From Bacteroidales bacterium (GTDB lineage Bacteria > Bacteroidota > Bacteroidia > Bacteroidales > UBA3824), in NCBI GenBank assembly GCA_017412115.1, contig JAFPYR010000079.1, forward strand, positions 1 to 47,272: a DNA stretch of 47,272 nt, in the 5' to 3' direction. Below are positions 33,330 to 42,882 of the stretch, piece after piece (the stretch's first letter is position 1; the number at the start of each line of letters is the position of its first letter). Below the pieces are notes generated by a model. It made no database searches. It had not been told where the DNA came from and worked only from the letters and a program-made list of their open reading frames with translations. The translations under genes were made by a program, and so were the position numbers.

Positions 33330-34661
33330 TTAGTTTAAAATTTTTCCTGCGATGTCCGCCATACGGCTCCTTTCTCCGTGAACAAGGTTTATATGTGTAA
33401 AGAAATCCTGACCTTTCATTTTGTCGGCAAGGTACGAAAGACCGTTTGAACGCAAATCCAAAAAAGGACTGTCAATCTGTTCTACGTCGCCGGTAAAAAC
33501 CATTTTCGTTCCTTCTCCTGCACGTGTTATAATCGTTTTAACTTCGTGAGGCGTAAGGTTTTGCGCCTCATCTACAATAAAAAACGAATTGTTAAGACTG
33601 CGGCCGCGGATATAAGCCAAGGGCGACACCAAAAGTTTTTCCTCTTTTAACATTTGATCAATAGCAACCGATTTTTTGGAATTAATACCCAAAGTCGTTT
33701 TAATAACGTTAAGATTATCGAAAAGCGGCTGCATATAAGGATTGATTTTTTGTTTTTCGTTTCCGGGCAAATAGCCGAGGTCTTTATTTCCAAGCGGGAC
33801 AATCGGTCTTGAAAGGAAAATCTGCATAAACTGCTTATCCTGCTCCAAAGCCGCCGCTAATGCCAAAAGTGTTTTGCCCGTGCCGGCTTTTCCCGTTACC
33901 GTAATAAGCGAAATTTCAGGGCGTAACAATGCGTCCATCACAAAACTCTGCTCCGCATTACGAGGCATTATACCCGAAGACCTTTGTTTTACGACCTTGA
34001 AAATTTTATTGGACTGAGCATCAAAAAAACACATAGCATTAGTTTTTTCGTTACCGACCATAAAATATTCGTTAGGCGTAAAATCAGCATTAAGACCGCT
34101 GTCCTCTAAGCTAATACTGCCTTCATGATAAAGTTTTGAAACAAAATCGTCTTGAGTGTTTTCGATTAAACGTATTCCTTGAAAAAGTCTTTCTGCATTT
34201 TCGACCTTGCCTGTTTTATAATCCTGAGCCTCAATGCCTAACGCACGGGATTTCATTCTAAGGTTAATATCCTGAGAAACCATAATAACGTTGCGCTGAG
34301 GATAATTTTTTTTCATCCACTCAGCCGTTGCGATGATTTTGTGGTCGGGAATAGGCTCCGAAAACGAAAGTTTCATATTCTCGGAAAAAGGTTTGCCGCT
34401 TAATATATAAAGTGTCCCCCTTTGACCTCCTAATGAAATACCATTTTCAATATCGACGCTGTTTTCCGTCAAAGAATCAAGAATCCTCATAAATTCCCTT
34501 GCATTGAGGTTGATTGTATCGTTACCCTTTTTGAACTTATCCAACTCCTCCAAAACGGTAATAGGAACAACGACATCGTTCTCCTCAAAATTGTATATAC
34601 TTCTGAAATCGTGCAAAATAACGTTAGTATCAAGCACGAAAGTTTTTTTGTTTGTACTCAT
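33330..34661 (-). CDS. PIN-PhoH fusion ATPase
   Basis: 443 residues. Domain 1 is a PIN nuclease (TFVLDTNVILHDF with D11; VPITVLEELDKFK; VIMVSQDINLRMKS), residues 1-150. Domain 2 is a PhoH-like P-loop ATPase with Walker A GKAGTGKT (257-264), SRPIVPLGNKDLGYLPGN, and Walker B FFIVDEAQNLTPHEVKT, then FTGDVEQIDSPFLD. PIN-PhoH proteins act on RNA: helicase plus endonuclease. The stop is adjacent to the start of the Pif1-like gene with no gap. The terminator of sucC lies upstream, so the pair may have its own promoter, which I could not place. Confidence 0.92.
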   Translation of the reverse strand: MSTNKKTFVLDTNVILHDFRSIYNFEENDVVVPITVLEELDKFKKGNDTINLNAREFMRILDSLTENSVDIENGISLGGQRGTLYILSGKPFSENMKLSFSEPIPDHKIIATAEWMKKNYPQRNVIMVSQDINLRMKSRALGIEAQDYKTGKVENAERLFQGIRLIENTQDDFVSKLYHEGSISLEDSGLNADFTPNEYFMVGNEKTNAMCFFDAQSNKIFKVVKQRSSGIMPRNAEQSFVMDALLRPEISLITVTGKAGTGKTLLALAAALEQDKQFMQIFLSRPIVPLGNKDLGYLPGNEKQKINPYMQPLFDNLNVIKTTLGINSKKSVAIDQMLKEEKLLVSPLAYIRGRSLNNSFFIVDEAQNLTPHEVKTIITRAGEGTKMVFTGDVEQIDSPFLDLRSNGLSYLADKMKGQDFFTHINLVHGERSRMADIAGKILN

Positions 34662-34716
34662 ACCGGTTAAAGTTTTTTAAAGTTTTTTTTAAAGAAAATC
34701 AAAAACCAAATGTATG

Positions 34717-34757
34717 AAAAAAAACGGATACTAAAAAATTTTAGTACCCGTTTTTTT
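34717..34757 (-). terminator. Terminator of sucC
   Basis: A stem of about 16 bp with one mismatch (34717-34733 with 34741-34757) around an A/T loop; on the minus strand it ends in T8. It stands 20 bp after the sucC stop and closes that transcript before the PIN-PhoH gene. Confidence 0.85.
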
Positions 34758-34777
34758 AGATTTCTAAAGCAAAGTTT

Positions 34778-35980
34778 CTATTTTTTAACAACTTGAGAAA
34801 CAAGTTTTGCTGCTTCTTCAAAAGTGATAGCCGACATAACCTTGAGGCCCGACTCGTCAATAATCTTTTTAGCCTCAATAGCGTTAGTACCCTGAAGTCT
34901 GACAATAATCGGAATTGAAATATCACCGATTTTTTTGTAAGCCTCCACAACACCGTTAGCAACTCTGTCACAACGAACAATACCGCCGAAGATATTAACC
35001 AAAATTGCTTTAACGTTAGGATCTTTCATAATAATTCTGAAAGCAGCCTCAACAGTTTCAGGACTTGCCGTACCTCCAACGTCAAGGAAGTTAGCCGGTT
35101 CACCGCCTGAAAGTTTTATGATGTCCATCGTTGCCATTGCAAGACCGGCACCGTTTACCATACAACCGATGTTGCCGTCAAGTTTTACAAGGTTAAGACC
35201 GTACTGACCGGCTTCAACCTCAGCGGGAGCCTCTTCGGTAACGTCTCTCATTGCTGCAAACTCTTTCTGACGGAAAAGTGCGTTATCATCGAGTTTTACT
35301 TTGCAGTCAGCCGCCAAAATCTTACCGTCCGAAGTCTTGAAAACAGGGTTGATTTCCATCATCGAAGAATCGGCTTTGAGATAAGCATTGTAAAGTCCGC
35401 TGACAAATTTCTTCATATTCTTGAAAGCATCACCACTCAAACCCAAATTGAAGGCAATTCTCGCCGTCTGGAAAGGCAAAATACCCGTAGCAGGGTTGAT
35501 TTCCTCCTTAAAAATAAGTTCGGGAGTCTGCTCGGCAACCTCTTCAATATTCATACCGCCTTTGGGAGAATACATAACGATATTTCTGCCCGTTGCACGA
35601 TTGAGAAGAATGCTCATATAATATTCCGCAACGTCGATTTTACCTTCGGCGTTAGGATAATAAATACTCTCTTCAACCAAAACCTTGCGGACAAGTTTTC
35701 CGGTTGCGCCCGTTTGCTTTGTGATTAACGTCATGCCGATAATCTGCGAAGCATAAAGTTCTACTTCTTGAATCGTTTTAGCGATTTTTACGCCGCCTGC
35801 CTTGCCGCGTCCGCCGGCATGAACCTGAGCTTTGATAGCCCAAGACTGCGTTCCGGTAAGTTCCTGAAGTTTTTTTGCTGCTTCGACAGCCTGCTGGGGT
35901 GTTTCCGCAACTATGCCCTGAGGTACTGCAACACCGAATTTGCGCAGGATTTCTTTTCCTTGATATTCGTGTAAATCCAT
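34778..35980 (-). CDS. sucC: Succinyl-CoA ligase (ADP-forming) beta subunit
   Basis: 400 residues, full length. The N-terminal ATP-grasp part begins [20 protein letters not shown] and has [20 protein letters not shown]; the middle has [12 protein letters not shown]; the C-terminal ligase part has [31 protein letters not shown] and [18 protein letters not shown]. It forms or uses succinyl-CoA with the alpha subunit SucD in the TCA cycle, here probably in the succinate-linked fermentation route. The partner gene sucD is usually close but is not in the window on either side: the next upstream gene is an unrelated plus-strand gene. A strong terminator follows. Confidence 0.95.
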   Translation of the reverse strand: MDLHEYQGKEILRKFGVAVPQGIVAETPQQAVEAAKKLQELTGTQSWAIKAQVHAGGRGKAGGVKIAKTIQEVELYASQIIGMTLITKQTGATGKLVRKVLVEESIYYPNAEGKIDVAEYYMSILLNRATGRNIVMYSPKGGMNIEEVAEQTPELIFKEEINPATGILPFQTARIAFNLGLSGDAFKNMKKFVSGLYNAYLKADSSMMEINPVFKTSDGKILAADCKVKLDDNALFRQKEFAAMRDVTEEAPAEVEAGQYGLNLVKLDGNIGCMVNGAGLAMATMDIIKLSGGEPANFLDVGGTASPETVEAAFRIIMKDPNVKAILVNIFGGIVRCDRVANGVVEAYKKIGDISIPIIVRLQGTNAIEAKKIIDESGLKVMSAITFEEAAKLVSQVVKK

Positions 35981-36086
35981 ATTGGTTGTTAATTTTTCTG
36001 TTTTTTTTCAATGCACGAAATTATATATTTTTTACGAATTGAAAAAAAAATATTGCTAAAATTAAATTTTTATTCATATAAAATAC

Positions 36087-36094
36087 TATATTTG
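36087..36094 (+). promoter_or_regulatory. -7 promoter element of the 721-residue gene
   Basis: TATATTTG at 36087-36094, followed by GC and about 30 bp to the ATG at 36126. The region 20 bp further upstream is A/T-rich without a clear TTTG. Confidence 0.5.
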
Positions 36095-36125
36095 CGCACT
36101 TTAATAAAACGAAAATAATAAAAAT

Positions 36126-38291
36126 ATGAGAAAAATCATTTTATCTGTCATAATAAGTTTCATGTTTTTGAGTGTAACACCGCTTGTTAAAGCACAAAAT
36201 TTTGGAGTAGAAGTCTCAGAAGCATACAATCAGAAAGCATCTTACGATTTTGGAAGTCAATGGCAATATTTAACAACGGAACTTTACCTTATGAATATGA
36301 AAACACTTGACAAACTCGTAGACGAAACTTTTTTTAGAAACGATACCAAACGCAAAAAAAAGTCGTTGAAAAGTGCTTTCATTACCGCAAGACTTGACGG
36401 AACAACAACTTTCAACGGCATTACATACCCGTTGTATTATTTCAAGACCTCAGAGGACGGCACTTTTGTTAATATTAAAAATAATAATTCAGGAGTCAGA
36501 ATTATTGACAATCTTCCCGTTTCAACCGTTAAAGGCAACAAAATAGACGCCGTAATAGATATGCAGTTTGAAATGCAAAATTCGCCTAACATCGTTTTGA
36601 ATTTCATTTCAGAACAGTTGAGCAGAATGTCTTCGGCATCAATTGCAACGCCCGTAATGGCAGCTAAAATACTTTCAAAAGAGTTTTCACAGTTAATAAC
36701 GCCCGCCACAAAACCCGAAAGCATGGTTTATGAGTTCAGCTCCACAATCAGAATTTTTGAAGAAGAAAGAGCCGCTCAAAAAAGAATTTATTCGATTGCG
36801 ATATATTTTTTCAAACCCTCGGTTTCCTCTGACGAAATAGGACTAAGCGATACCGTAAAAAAAAGCCTTACCGCTTATATTAATTCTAATCCCGTACCCG
36901 TTTCACCCTCAACACTCGTAAAAATTCTCGGTTATCAAAACTATCCGTTTATGATTGCCGTTAATTATAAATCCAAATACGAAATATCCTTGGACAAGGA
37001 ATTAGACGAAGAAAAAATAATTTCAAGAGAGATTTTAATTAAAAACTCTTACGACAACAACGAACTCAATCCCGAAATTTATGAACACGAAAAGAAACTT
37101 AACGAATTTTTAAAACTTTATGTTAAACTCAAAAACAGCATAAAACTTTACGACGAAAACAAAAAAATTACCAATAATTTTTCGCAAATGAACCTCACGT
37201 TGCTGAAAAATTACAAAAACATCAAAAACTTTTATGAGAAAGTTTCTTCAGATTACAAAGACAACCAGACGTACAAAGATTGCTTTGCTGATACTTATCA
37301 AACGTACATGAACGATTTGGAGACCAACGTTATGGAATCCTCGGAAAAACTTCAAATTATAAAAAGAATAGTCCGTTTGATTCAAAACAGCACGATAACT
37401 TACAACGACAACACGAAAAACGAGAAATTTCTTGAGCTTTTGAAATCAGTAGATTTTCCCGACAACAGCGACGAAGACGTTTTGAAAATCAAGGATATAA
37501 CTTCCAGAATTGAGGCCAATCAATACAATTTGGTTTATGCGCCGATAGTTGCACAGTTTGAAGCCTCACCAACCGAGGCAGAATGTCACAAATTAGAGAA
37601 ATACATATCCGAAACCAATTGCGAAAAATGCAGCCTTGCCATGCAAAACGCCGTAAATAAATTCCGTCACAAACAAGACGAAAGCGAAATGACGGAAGTA
37701 ATAATTTTTGCACGCAAAGCCGTTGCCGATGTTGCCGGTTATGAAAACAAAATAGAAAAATACCTCGCCGTAAACGACGACCAACAAATTTACACCCGCC
37801 TTAATGACATCAGAAGACAAAAACAAAAACTTCTTGACATGATAGACGGCGATAAAGATGCTATCAACAAAACATACGTAAAAGAAGAAACGGAAAAACT
37901 CAAACAAAAAGCGGAATATTTAGCCCAAGAGGTAAACAACAAAAATTCACAAACAAGTACCCCTCAAGAAGATGTTTCGTTAGGAAACATTTTTGAATCG
38001 AAAAAATTCTTCTCCGTATACGAAAAGCAAGAATATTTGAAATCCATAGAAAATGCGTTCGGAAATTATTTCAAAAAATATTACGACGAAATTTTTGAGG
38101 ATTACGGTAATATGCCTCAAAACATAAGAATCTTTTTTGACAGGGTTTATACGCCTATGATGCGTTATTACAGAATGGAAAATTATGATTCGGCAGTAGA
38201 ATTTGACAAAGATTTTTGCAACCTTTGCAATCAATATTACGGCAAAAACCCTGAAGCAACAGAGATTTGTGACAAGTACAAAAAACTATAA
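36126..38291 (+). CDS. Large exported protein of unknown function
   Basis: 721 residues with a signal peptide (MRKIILSVIISFMFLSVTPLVKAQ). I do not recognise a family. Residues 25-320 are mixed alpha/beta (FGSQWQYLTTELYLMNMKTL, GTTTFNGITYPLYYFKTSED, ITPATKPESMVYEFSSTIRI). From about 330 to 600 the protein is mostly helical and highly charged, with predicted coiled coils (EHEKKLNEFLKLYVKLKNSI, IEKYLAVNDDQQIYTRLNDI, KQKLLDMIDGDKDAINKTYV). The final part (EKQEYLKSIENAFGNYFKKY, CNLCNQYYGKNPEATEICDK) contains several cysteines. There is no lipobox, transmembrane helix after the signal, or T9SS-like tail, so it is likely periplasmic. It is divergent from sucC and followed by the GH5 gene, which has its own promoter. 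Confidence 0.7.
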   Translation: MRKIILSVIISFMFLSVTPLVKAQNFGVEVSEAYNQKASYDFGSQWQYLTTELYLMNMKTLDKLVDETFFRNDTKRKKKSLKSAFITARLDGTTTFNGITYPLYYFKTSEDGTFVNIKNNNSGVRIIDNLPVSTVKGNKIDAVIDMQFEMQNSPNIVLNFISEQLSRMSSASIATPVMAAKILSKEFSQLITPATKPESMVYEFSSTIRIFEEERAAQKRIYSIAIYFFKPSVSSDEIGLSDTVKKSLTAYINSNPVPVSPSTLVKILGYQNYPFMIAVNYKSKYEISLDKELDEEKIISREILIKNSYDNNELNPEIYEHEKKLNEFLKLYVKLKNSIKLYDENKKITNNFSQMNLTLLKNYKNIKNFYEKVSSDYKDNQTYKDCFADTYQTYMNDLETNVMESSEKLQIIKRIVRLIQNSTITYNDNTKNEKFLELLKSVDFPDNSDEDVLKIKDITSRIEANQYNLVYAPIVAQFEASPTEAECHKLEKYISETNCEKCSLAMQNAVNKFRHKQDESEMTEVIIFARKAVADVAGYENKIEKYLAVNDDQQIYTRLNDIRRQKQKLLDMIDGDKDAINKTYVKEETEKLKQKAEYLAQEVNNKNSQTSTPQEDVSLGNIFESKKFFSVYEKQEYLKSIENAFGNYFKKYYDEIFEDYGNMPQNIRIFFDRVYTPMMRYYRMENYDSAVEFDKDFCNLCNQYYGKNPEATEICDKYKKL

Positions 38292-38333
38292 ATGTTAAAA
38301 ATACATTTTTTCATGTTAATTTTTTGATTTTTA

Positions 38334-38365
38334 TTTGTTAATTTAAAATTAAAAATATAATTTTG
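38334..38365 (+). promoter_or_regulatory. Promoter of the GH5 lipoprotein gene
   Basis: TTTG at 38334-38337, exactly 20 bp, TAATTTTG at 38358-38365. The ATG at 38425 lies 59 bp downstream, so the leader is about 50 nt. Confidence 0.85.
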
Positions 38366-38424
38366 CCGTACAATTTTTTTATTCTTTATTTATTCATTAA
38401 TTATTAATCTAAACTTATAAGACA

Positions 38425-40548
38425 ATGAAAAAAGTACTATTTGCTTCATTGTTGGCACTATCCACATTAGGGATAAATTCGTGTACCGACAATGAGCTGA
38501 ACAATCAAATTGAGATTGCCGCAAAGAGTCTGTCTTTTTCTGCCAATTTCCCCGGTGAAGACAACGACGACAATTCTCTATCCAAGGCGTATGTTTCTGC
38601 CTCGGCCTCCAACAACACCGCTGTTGACAAAATCGTAGTTTACGGAAATTACAGCCGGTGGAGACCTTTTGTCCTAAACCTTAACAACGGCGTTTATACC
38701 GGCACGGGCGACGACGATGTTGTCTACAATTCAAATTCCTTCGTGGGACTTTGGCCTGACGGTTACCGTCAAGACGACGGAAATTTCAAAATGACGTTTC
38801 CGAGCCGTCAAGCAGCCGTTGAAAATTGGTACGGCAGCAGTGCTAACCTTATGATTGCACAATGCAATGCTAACAACAAAAAGTTTGATTTCCAGAAAGT
38901 TTATTCTTGCATCAGACTTTATGTTTACGAAAACTTCGACGAAATCACCATCAAGGCTTATAACGGCGACACATACCTCTCAGGTGATGTTTTGGTAAAT
39001 CCCTCAACCGGTGCTGTCGTATCACATTTAAGTCCGAGCGGTTCTGAACGCAAAGTTACCCTTACAGGCCCTATCACTCCGGGCACTTATAACGTTGCCG
39101 TTGCTCCGGGTTGGGTTTGGAATATCCAAATCTTCGCTACCAAAAACGGCAAAACCACTAAGGGCGAAGACCAAAGAACCACTATTCTTGAACAAGGCAA
39201 GCATGTTGCATACGAAGTTGGCAACAAACAAAACAGCAATAATAACAATAATAGTTCAACCGCTCCTCAGACAGGCTGGCATGTCAGCGGCAAATATCTC
39301 GTAAACGGCAACAATCAGGTTTGCAACATTTACGGTTTTGCACAGACTTACAGCCCGTGGTTCAACGAGCGCGGCACAAAATGGACCAACTACAACGTTT
39401 CTGGCTGTCTTTCTTACAACAAAGGCATCATTGACAAAATCATGAACGCCGGTTGGAAAATGACTTGGATGCGTCTCCACATGGACAACTATTGGAGCAA
39501 CGACCCCAACAAAGCCAACGCTTGGAAATCCAACGGCATGCAGTCAAAATACGGCGACATGGGTGAAAGATACCTTTACGCTTTCGATTTTGAACGTTTC
39601 AAAAAATACTTCAACGAAGTGTTTATGCCGATGGCAGAATATGCACAGAGCAAAGGACTTGCAGTTATCATGCGTCCTCCGGGAGTATGTCCTGCAATCA
39701 TCTCTACGTCATCACATTACAAAGAGTATGCTAACAAATACATCTCTACGCCCGGCGGCAGTCTTACCATTTATGCGGAAGATTATCAGGCATATCTTAT
39801 AAAAGTATGGTCATGGGTTGCTCAACAGCCCGGTGTTAAAAACAATCCTAACATTCAGTTTGAACTGGCTAACGAGCCGGTTTACATCTGGTCTCCGTCA
39901 ACAAAGAACTATGGTCCGCGTTGGGAAAACGGCAGATACATTTATGCTGACGACATGTACAAAGAGCAGACCGCTATTTTCCAAAGTGTTGTTAATGCTA
40001 TCCGCAATCAGGGTTGCAGCAACGTAATTTGGGTTCCGGGTTGTGCATATCAAGGCGATTACAAAGGTTATGTAAAATATCCTATCCAAGGTGAAAATAT
40101 CGGTTTTGCAGTTCACTGTTATCCGGGTTGGTTTGGTTCGGCAGGTATCAACGGCGACGGCGGTGTCGGCAACGGTTCGTATCAGCAGTTCTACAACGAA
40201 TGGGACGAAAAAGTCGGCTGTATTGCAAGAACACACCCGATTATCGTAACTGAAATGGACTGGGCGCGTCCTCAGTTTGCACGCGATGGTTACATCGGCA
40301 CATGGGGCACCGGTTATACCGGAACAGCAGGCGGTTCAGGTTTCGGTGCTAACTTCAAGAAGATTGCAGATTCATACGGTAACGTAAGCTTCTTGACGTT
40401 TGTATGGCCTCACATTTTGGCACAATTCAATCCTAATCATCGTGAAGACGGTGGTGCTGACGGCACAGGTCTTTATGACAAGGAATCAGGTGTTTATCCG
40501 GTATATCAATGGTTTAAACAATATGCTAACGAGTATCCGAAAAGATAA
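38425..40548 (+). CDS. GH5 cellulase-family lipoprotein with fimbrillin-like N-terminal domain
   Basis: 707 residues. A lipoprotein signal (MKKVLFASLLALSTLGINSC, C20) is followed by an N-terminal domain of about 250 residues that reads like a fimbrillin fold: LSFSANFPGED, VVYNSNSFVGLWPDG, FDFQKVYSCIRLYVYENFDE, ITIKAYNGDTYLSGDVLVN, GTYNVAVAPG. An Asn-rich linker (NSNNNNNSS, near 272-280) leads to a GH5 TIM barrel: NIYGFAQTYSPWF, WMRLHMDNYW, the acid/base E484 in FELANEPVYIW, VHCYPGW, and the nucleophile E610 in IIVTEMDWARP, WPHILAQFN near the end. It is probably displayed on the cell surface and cleaves beta-1,4-linked glucan or mannan; the substrate is not certain. It has its own promoter and terminator. 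Confidence 0.9.
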   Translation: MKKVLFASLLALSTLGINSCTDNELNNQIEIAAKSLSFSANFPGEDNDDNSLSKAYVSASASNNTAVDKIVVYGNYSRWRPFVLNLNNGVYTGTGDDDVVYNSNSFVGLWPDGYRQDDGNFKMTFPSRQAAVENWYGSSANLMIAQCNANNKKFDFQKVYSCIRLYVYENFDEITIKAYNGDTYLSGDVLVNPSTGAVVSHLSPSGSERKVTLTGPITPGTYNVAVAPGWVWNIQIFATKNGKTTKGEDQRTTILEQGKHVAYEVGNKQNSNNNNNSSTAPQTGWHVSGKYLVNGNNQVCNIYGFAQTYSPWFNERGTKWTNYNVSGCLSYNKGIIDKIMNAGWKMTWMRLHMDNYWSNDPNKANAWKSNGMQSKYGDMGERYLYAFDFERFKKYFNEVFMPMAEYAQSKGLAVIMRPPGVCPAIISTSSHYKEYANKYISTPGGSLTIYAEDYQAYLIKVWSWVAQQPGVKNNPNIQFELANEPVYIWSPSTKNYGPRWENGRYIYADDMYKEQTAIFQSVVNAIRNQGCSNVIWVPGCAYQGDYKGYVKYPIQGENIGFAVHCYPGWFGSAGINGDGGVGNGSYQQFYNEWDEKVGCIARTHPIIVTEMDWARPQFARDGYIGTWGTGYTGTAGGSGFGANFKKIADSYGNVSFLTFVWPHILAQFNPNHREDGGADGTGLYDKESGVYPVYQWFKQYANEYPKR

Positions 40549-40583
40549 ATAAACTACACATCTTAAAAAGTAAATAAAAAATT

Positions 40584-40617
40584 AGAGGTTGTCTTTTTCT
40601 GGCAACCTCTTTTTTTT
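40584..40617 (+). terminator. Terminator of the GH5 gene
   Basis: Stem AGAGGTTG (40584-40591) with CAACCTCT (40603-40610), an 11-base loop, then T7-8. It lies 36 bp after the GH5 stop and just before the end of the convergent GHL10 gene. Confidence 0.9.
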
Positions 40618-40631
40618 GTTTTAAATATTTT

Positions 40632-42194
40632 TTATTCGACTCTGTCCTTTTTGTTATATTTGATAATAATTGGTTTAGACGGTTCACTTTCAACATGATA
40701 ACGGTTAAAAGAGGTAATTTTATAAGTGTAATATTGTTTTTTTCTGAACCAAGATTTTCCCTTCGTAAAAAGTCTTAAATCGCAATTATCAGTAAATTTT
40801 AAGAAATTCTTTGAAGAGGGTTTGAAGTTCGGATTTTTACCTTTAACACGATAAACCGAATAAAAAACCGCCGTATCGGCAGAAGGAAGTATTTTCCCGT
40901 TGTTTTTTTGCCAATAAATAAAATATTGACGGCTCGTTTTTACCATATCCAAATTTGGAGCGGGAGGACGATTTTCCATCCACGCCATAAGCGGCATCAT
41001 AACATCACCGTTAAAACATTTATTTTTAACGTTTTGAACCATTGACATAGGATTTTTTACAATCGTAGTACTACGATAAACGATTACACCCTGAACATTA
41101 GGATATTTTCTTGTTATGAGAATTTGATTCGGGATTTCATTAACATCGCCCCAACCGACAGCGTTAGTTTCCTGATTATAAGCTCCTAAACCGATATAAA
41201 CATTCCGTCCGTAGGAATGGTCGTTCCACCATTTAACAACGCTTTCAAATTTGTTGTACTGATGATTGATGTTCCAATAAATCTGCGGGGCAACATAATC
41301 CACCCAACCGTTTTTAAGCCATGTTAAAACATCGGCATAAAGATAATCATAACCCGAAAGCGAATTAGTCGGGCTGCCTTGAGGGTCTTCCCGCTTGTTT
41401 CGCCAAACTCCTGCCGGGCCGACACCGAATTTAATCCACGGTTTAACGTCTTTTACAGCTTTATAAGCCATCCGCATAAACTCGTTGATATTATTTCTGC
41501 GCCAATCTGCTTTGTTAGAAAAATTGCCTTTGTATTTCTGATAAGTTGCCTCATCGTTGATGTCAATAATTTTTTTATCGTCGCCGAAAACAGGATACGG
41601 ATAAAAATAATCATCAAAATGCACACCGTCAATATCATAACGGGTTGCAACATCGACCAAAATTTTCACCAAATATTCTCTGACCTCAGGAATTCCGGGG
41701 TCAAAATATTTGCTTCCGCCATAAGTAAAAAACCATTCGGGTTTGGTTTTGGAAATATGATTAGCACAAACATCGGCATACTGAATCGTTGCAACGGCTC
41801 TAAAAGGATTGAACCAAGCATGAAATTCCATATTTTTAGCGTGCGTTCTCTCAACCATAAAAGTCAACGGGTCGAATTCCGGTGAAGGCGCACGTCCTTG
41901 TTTTCCCGTCAGCCATTCCGACCAAGGCTCATATTTAGATTTGTAAAAAGCATCAGCAGCGGGTCTGACTTGAAAAACAACCGCATTATAACCTGCGCTT
42001 TTGAACTTTTCCAAAAGGTCTAAATAATTGGATTTCAAAAAGTTTGCATCAGTTGTAGCCTTAGAAGGGTAATCAATGCGTTTCGTAGTTGCCACCCAAA
42101 CCCCGCGAAATTCCCTTACCGTATCGGGAAAATTTTGCGACAAAGCAACGGAAAATTCAATAAAAAGAACTAAAAGCAATAAAAGTTTTTTCAT
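40632..42194 (-). CDS. GHL10-type glycoside-hydrolase-like protein (YngK/DUF187 family)
   Basis: 520 residues. A signal peptide (MKKLLLLLVLFIEFSVALSQ) precedes the GHL10 barrel: REFRGVWVATTKRIDYPSK, GYNAVVFQVRPAADAFYKSK, EPWSEWLTG, EFHAWFNPFRAV, and the family hallmark YDIDGVHFDDYFYPYP, then YADVLTWLKNGWVDYVAPQI and VYIGLGAYNQ. About 110 residues at the C-terminus form a fibronectin-like domain (QYFIYWQKNNGKI, YTYKITSFNRYHVESEPSKP). Related enzymes are linked to sugar-chain or peptidoglycan glycosidase activity, but the substrate for this branch is not settled. The acidic pair D-D in the hallmark motif is intact. Its neighbours are the GH5 gene (convergent) and a sensor gene. Confidence 0.9.
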   Translation of the reverse strand: MKKLLLLLVLFIEFSVALSQNFPDTVREFRGVWVATTKRIDYPSKATTDANFLKSNYLDLLEKFKSAGYNAVVFQVRPAADAFYKSKYEPWSEWLTGKQGRAPSPEFDPLTFMVERTHAKNMEFHAWFNPFRAVATIQYADVCANHISKTKPEWFFTYGGSKYFDPGIPEVREYLVKILVDVATRYDIDGVHFDDYFYPYPVFGDDKKIIDINDEATYQKYKGNFSNKADWRRNNINEFMRMAYKAVKDVKPWIKFGVGPAGVWRNKREDPQGSPTNSLSGYDYLYADVLTWLKNGWVDYVAPQIYWNINHQYNKFESVVKWWNDHSYGRNVYIGLGAYNQETNAVGWGDVNEIPNQILITRKYPNVQGVIVYRSTTIVKNPMSMVQNVKNKCFNGDVMMPLMAWMENRPPAPNLDMVKTSRQYFIYWQKNNGKILPSADTAVFYSVYRVKGKNPNFKPSSKNFLKFTDNCDLRLFTKGKSWFRKKQYYTYKITSFNRYHVESEPSKPIIIKYNKKDRVE

Positions 42195-42264
42195 AAATGA
42201 TGTGTTTTAAAAAAAATGTAGGGGCGAAAATTTATTTTTCCGCCCCCACGAAATTTTTGAAAAA

Positions 42265-42882
42265 TTAATCCAATTTATATTTTGAAATCAGAATCTTAAA
42301 TTCGCTGTTCACCTCATGCAATGTCGCTATGGATTCCTTAGGAACATTGTCCTGAGAACGGAGTTTTTCTTCCGCTTTGTCCATTGCAAGGCTCTGACGT
42401 TCAAGATTTCTGACAAATTCCGCCATAATTTTAACCCTCGCCCTTTCAAGATTTTTGTCAGCGTCCAAAAGTGCTTTCGCCTGTAAACGCTCTTTTTCTT
42501 GCAATTCACGGTTTTGATCAAGAATTTCAGCTTGTTGAATTTCAAGTTCTTTATGAAGTTTGTTGAGCTCCTGAACCTTCATCTGCAACTCTTTTTCCTG
42601 ATCTTTTGATTTTTCAACGGCTTTAACAAGAATATCCTCGTTATTTTTCAGTTTCAAGTTCATCTCATTGAGTTCCGCCTGCTGAGCTGCCATCGATTCT
42701 TGAGTTTTTTGTAATTCTTCAAGGTTTTGACGAAGTTTATCCTCTTGAACCACCATTTTCTGAGCCTGAACCTGAAGTTCTATTTCCTGTTTTTTGTTAG
42801 CGGTAATATCGGTTGCCATATTAAGGATTTTGTAGGGGAAACCGTCAGAGTCCAAATCGGTGTGAAAACTTGTTGCAACCAA
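42265..42882 (-). CDS. 3' part of a frameshifted GAF/PAS receptor: PAS end and coiled coil
   Basis: 205 residues in a frame overlapping the 3' end of the larger receptor ORF. True homology begins near 42853: SDGFPYKILNMATDITANKK is the last strand of a PAS domain, whose earlier part ends the preceding frame as EEHWLQQVFTPIW. Restoring one T in the minus-strand sequence GATTTGG (complement of 42852-42858) joins the two into P-I-L-D-S-D-G-F. The remainder is a long coiled coil (QNLEELQKTQESMAAQQAEL, KVQELNKLHKELEIQQAEIL) with no kinase or other output domain. The ORF start (GTG/ATG-like codon at 42882) is therefore not a natural start. It is the C-terminal part of the receptor at 42780-45047. 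Confidence 0.75.
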   Translation of the reverse strand: MVATSFHTDLDSDGFPYKILNMATDITANKKQEIELQVQAQKMVVQEDKLRQNLEELQKTQESMAAQQAELNEMNLKLKNNEDILVKAVEKSKDQEKELQMKVQELNKLHKELEIQQAEILDQNRELQEKERLQAKALLDADKNLERARVKIMAEFVRNLERQSLAMDKAEEKLRSQDNVPKESIATLHEVNSEFKILISKYKLD

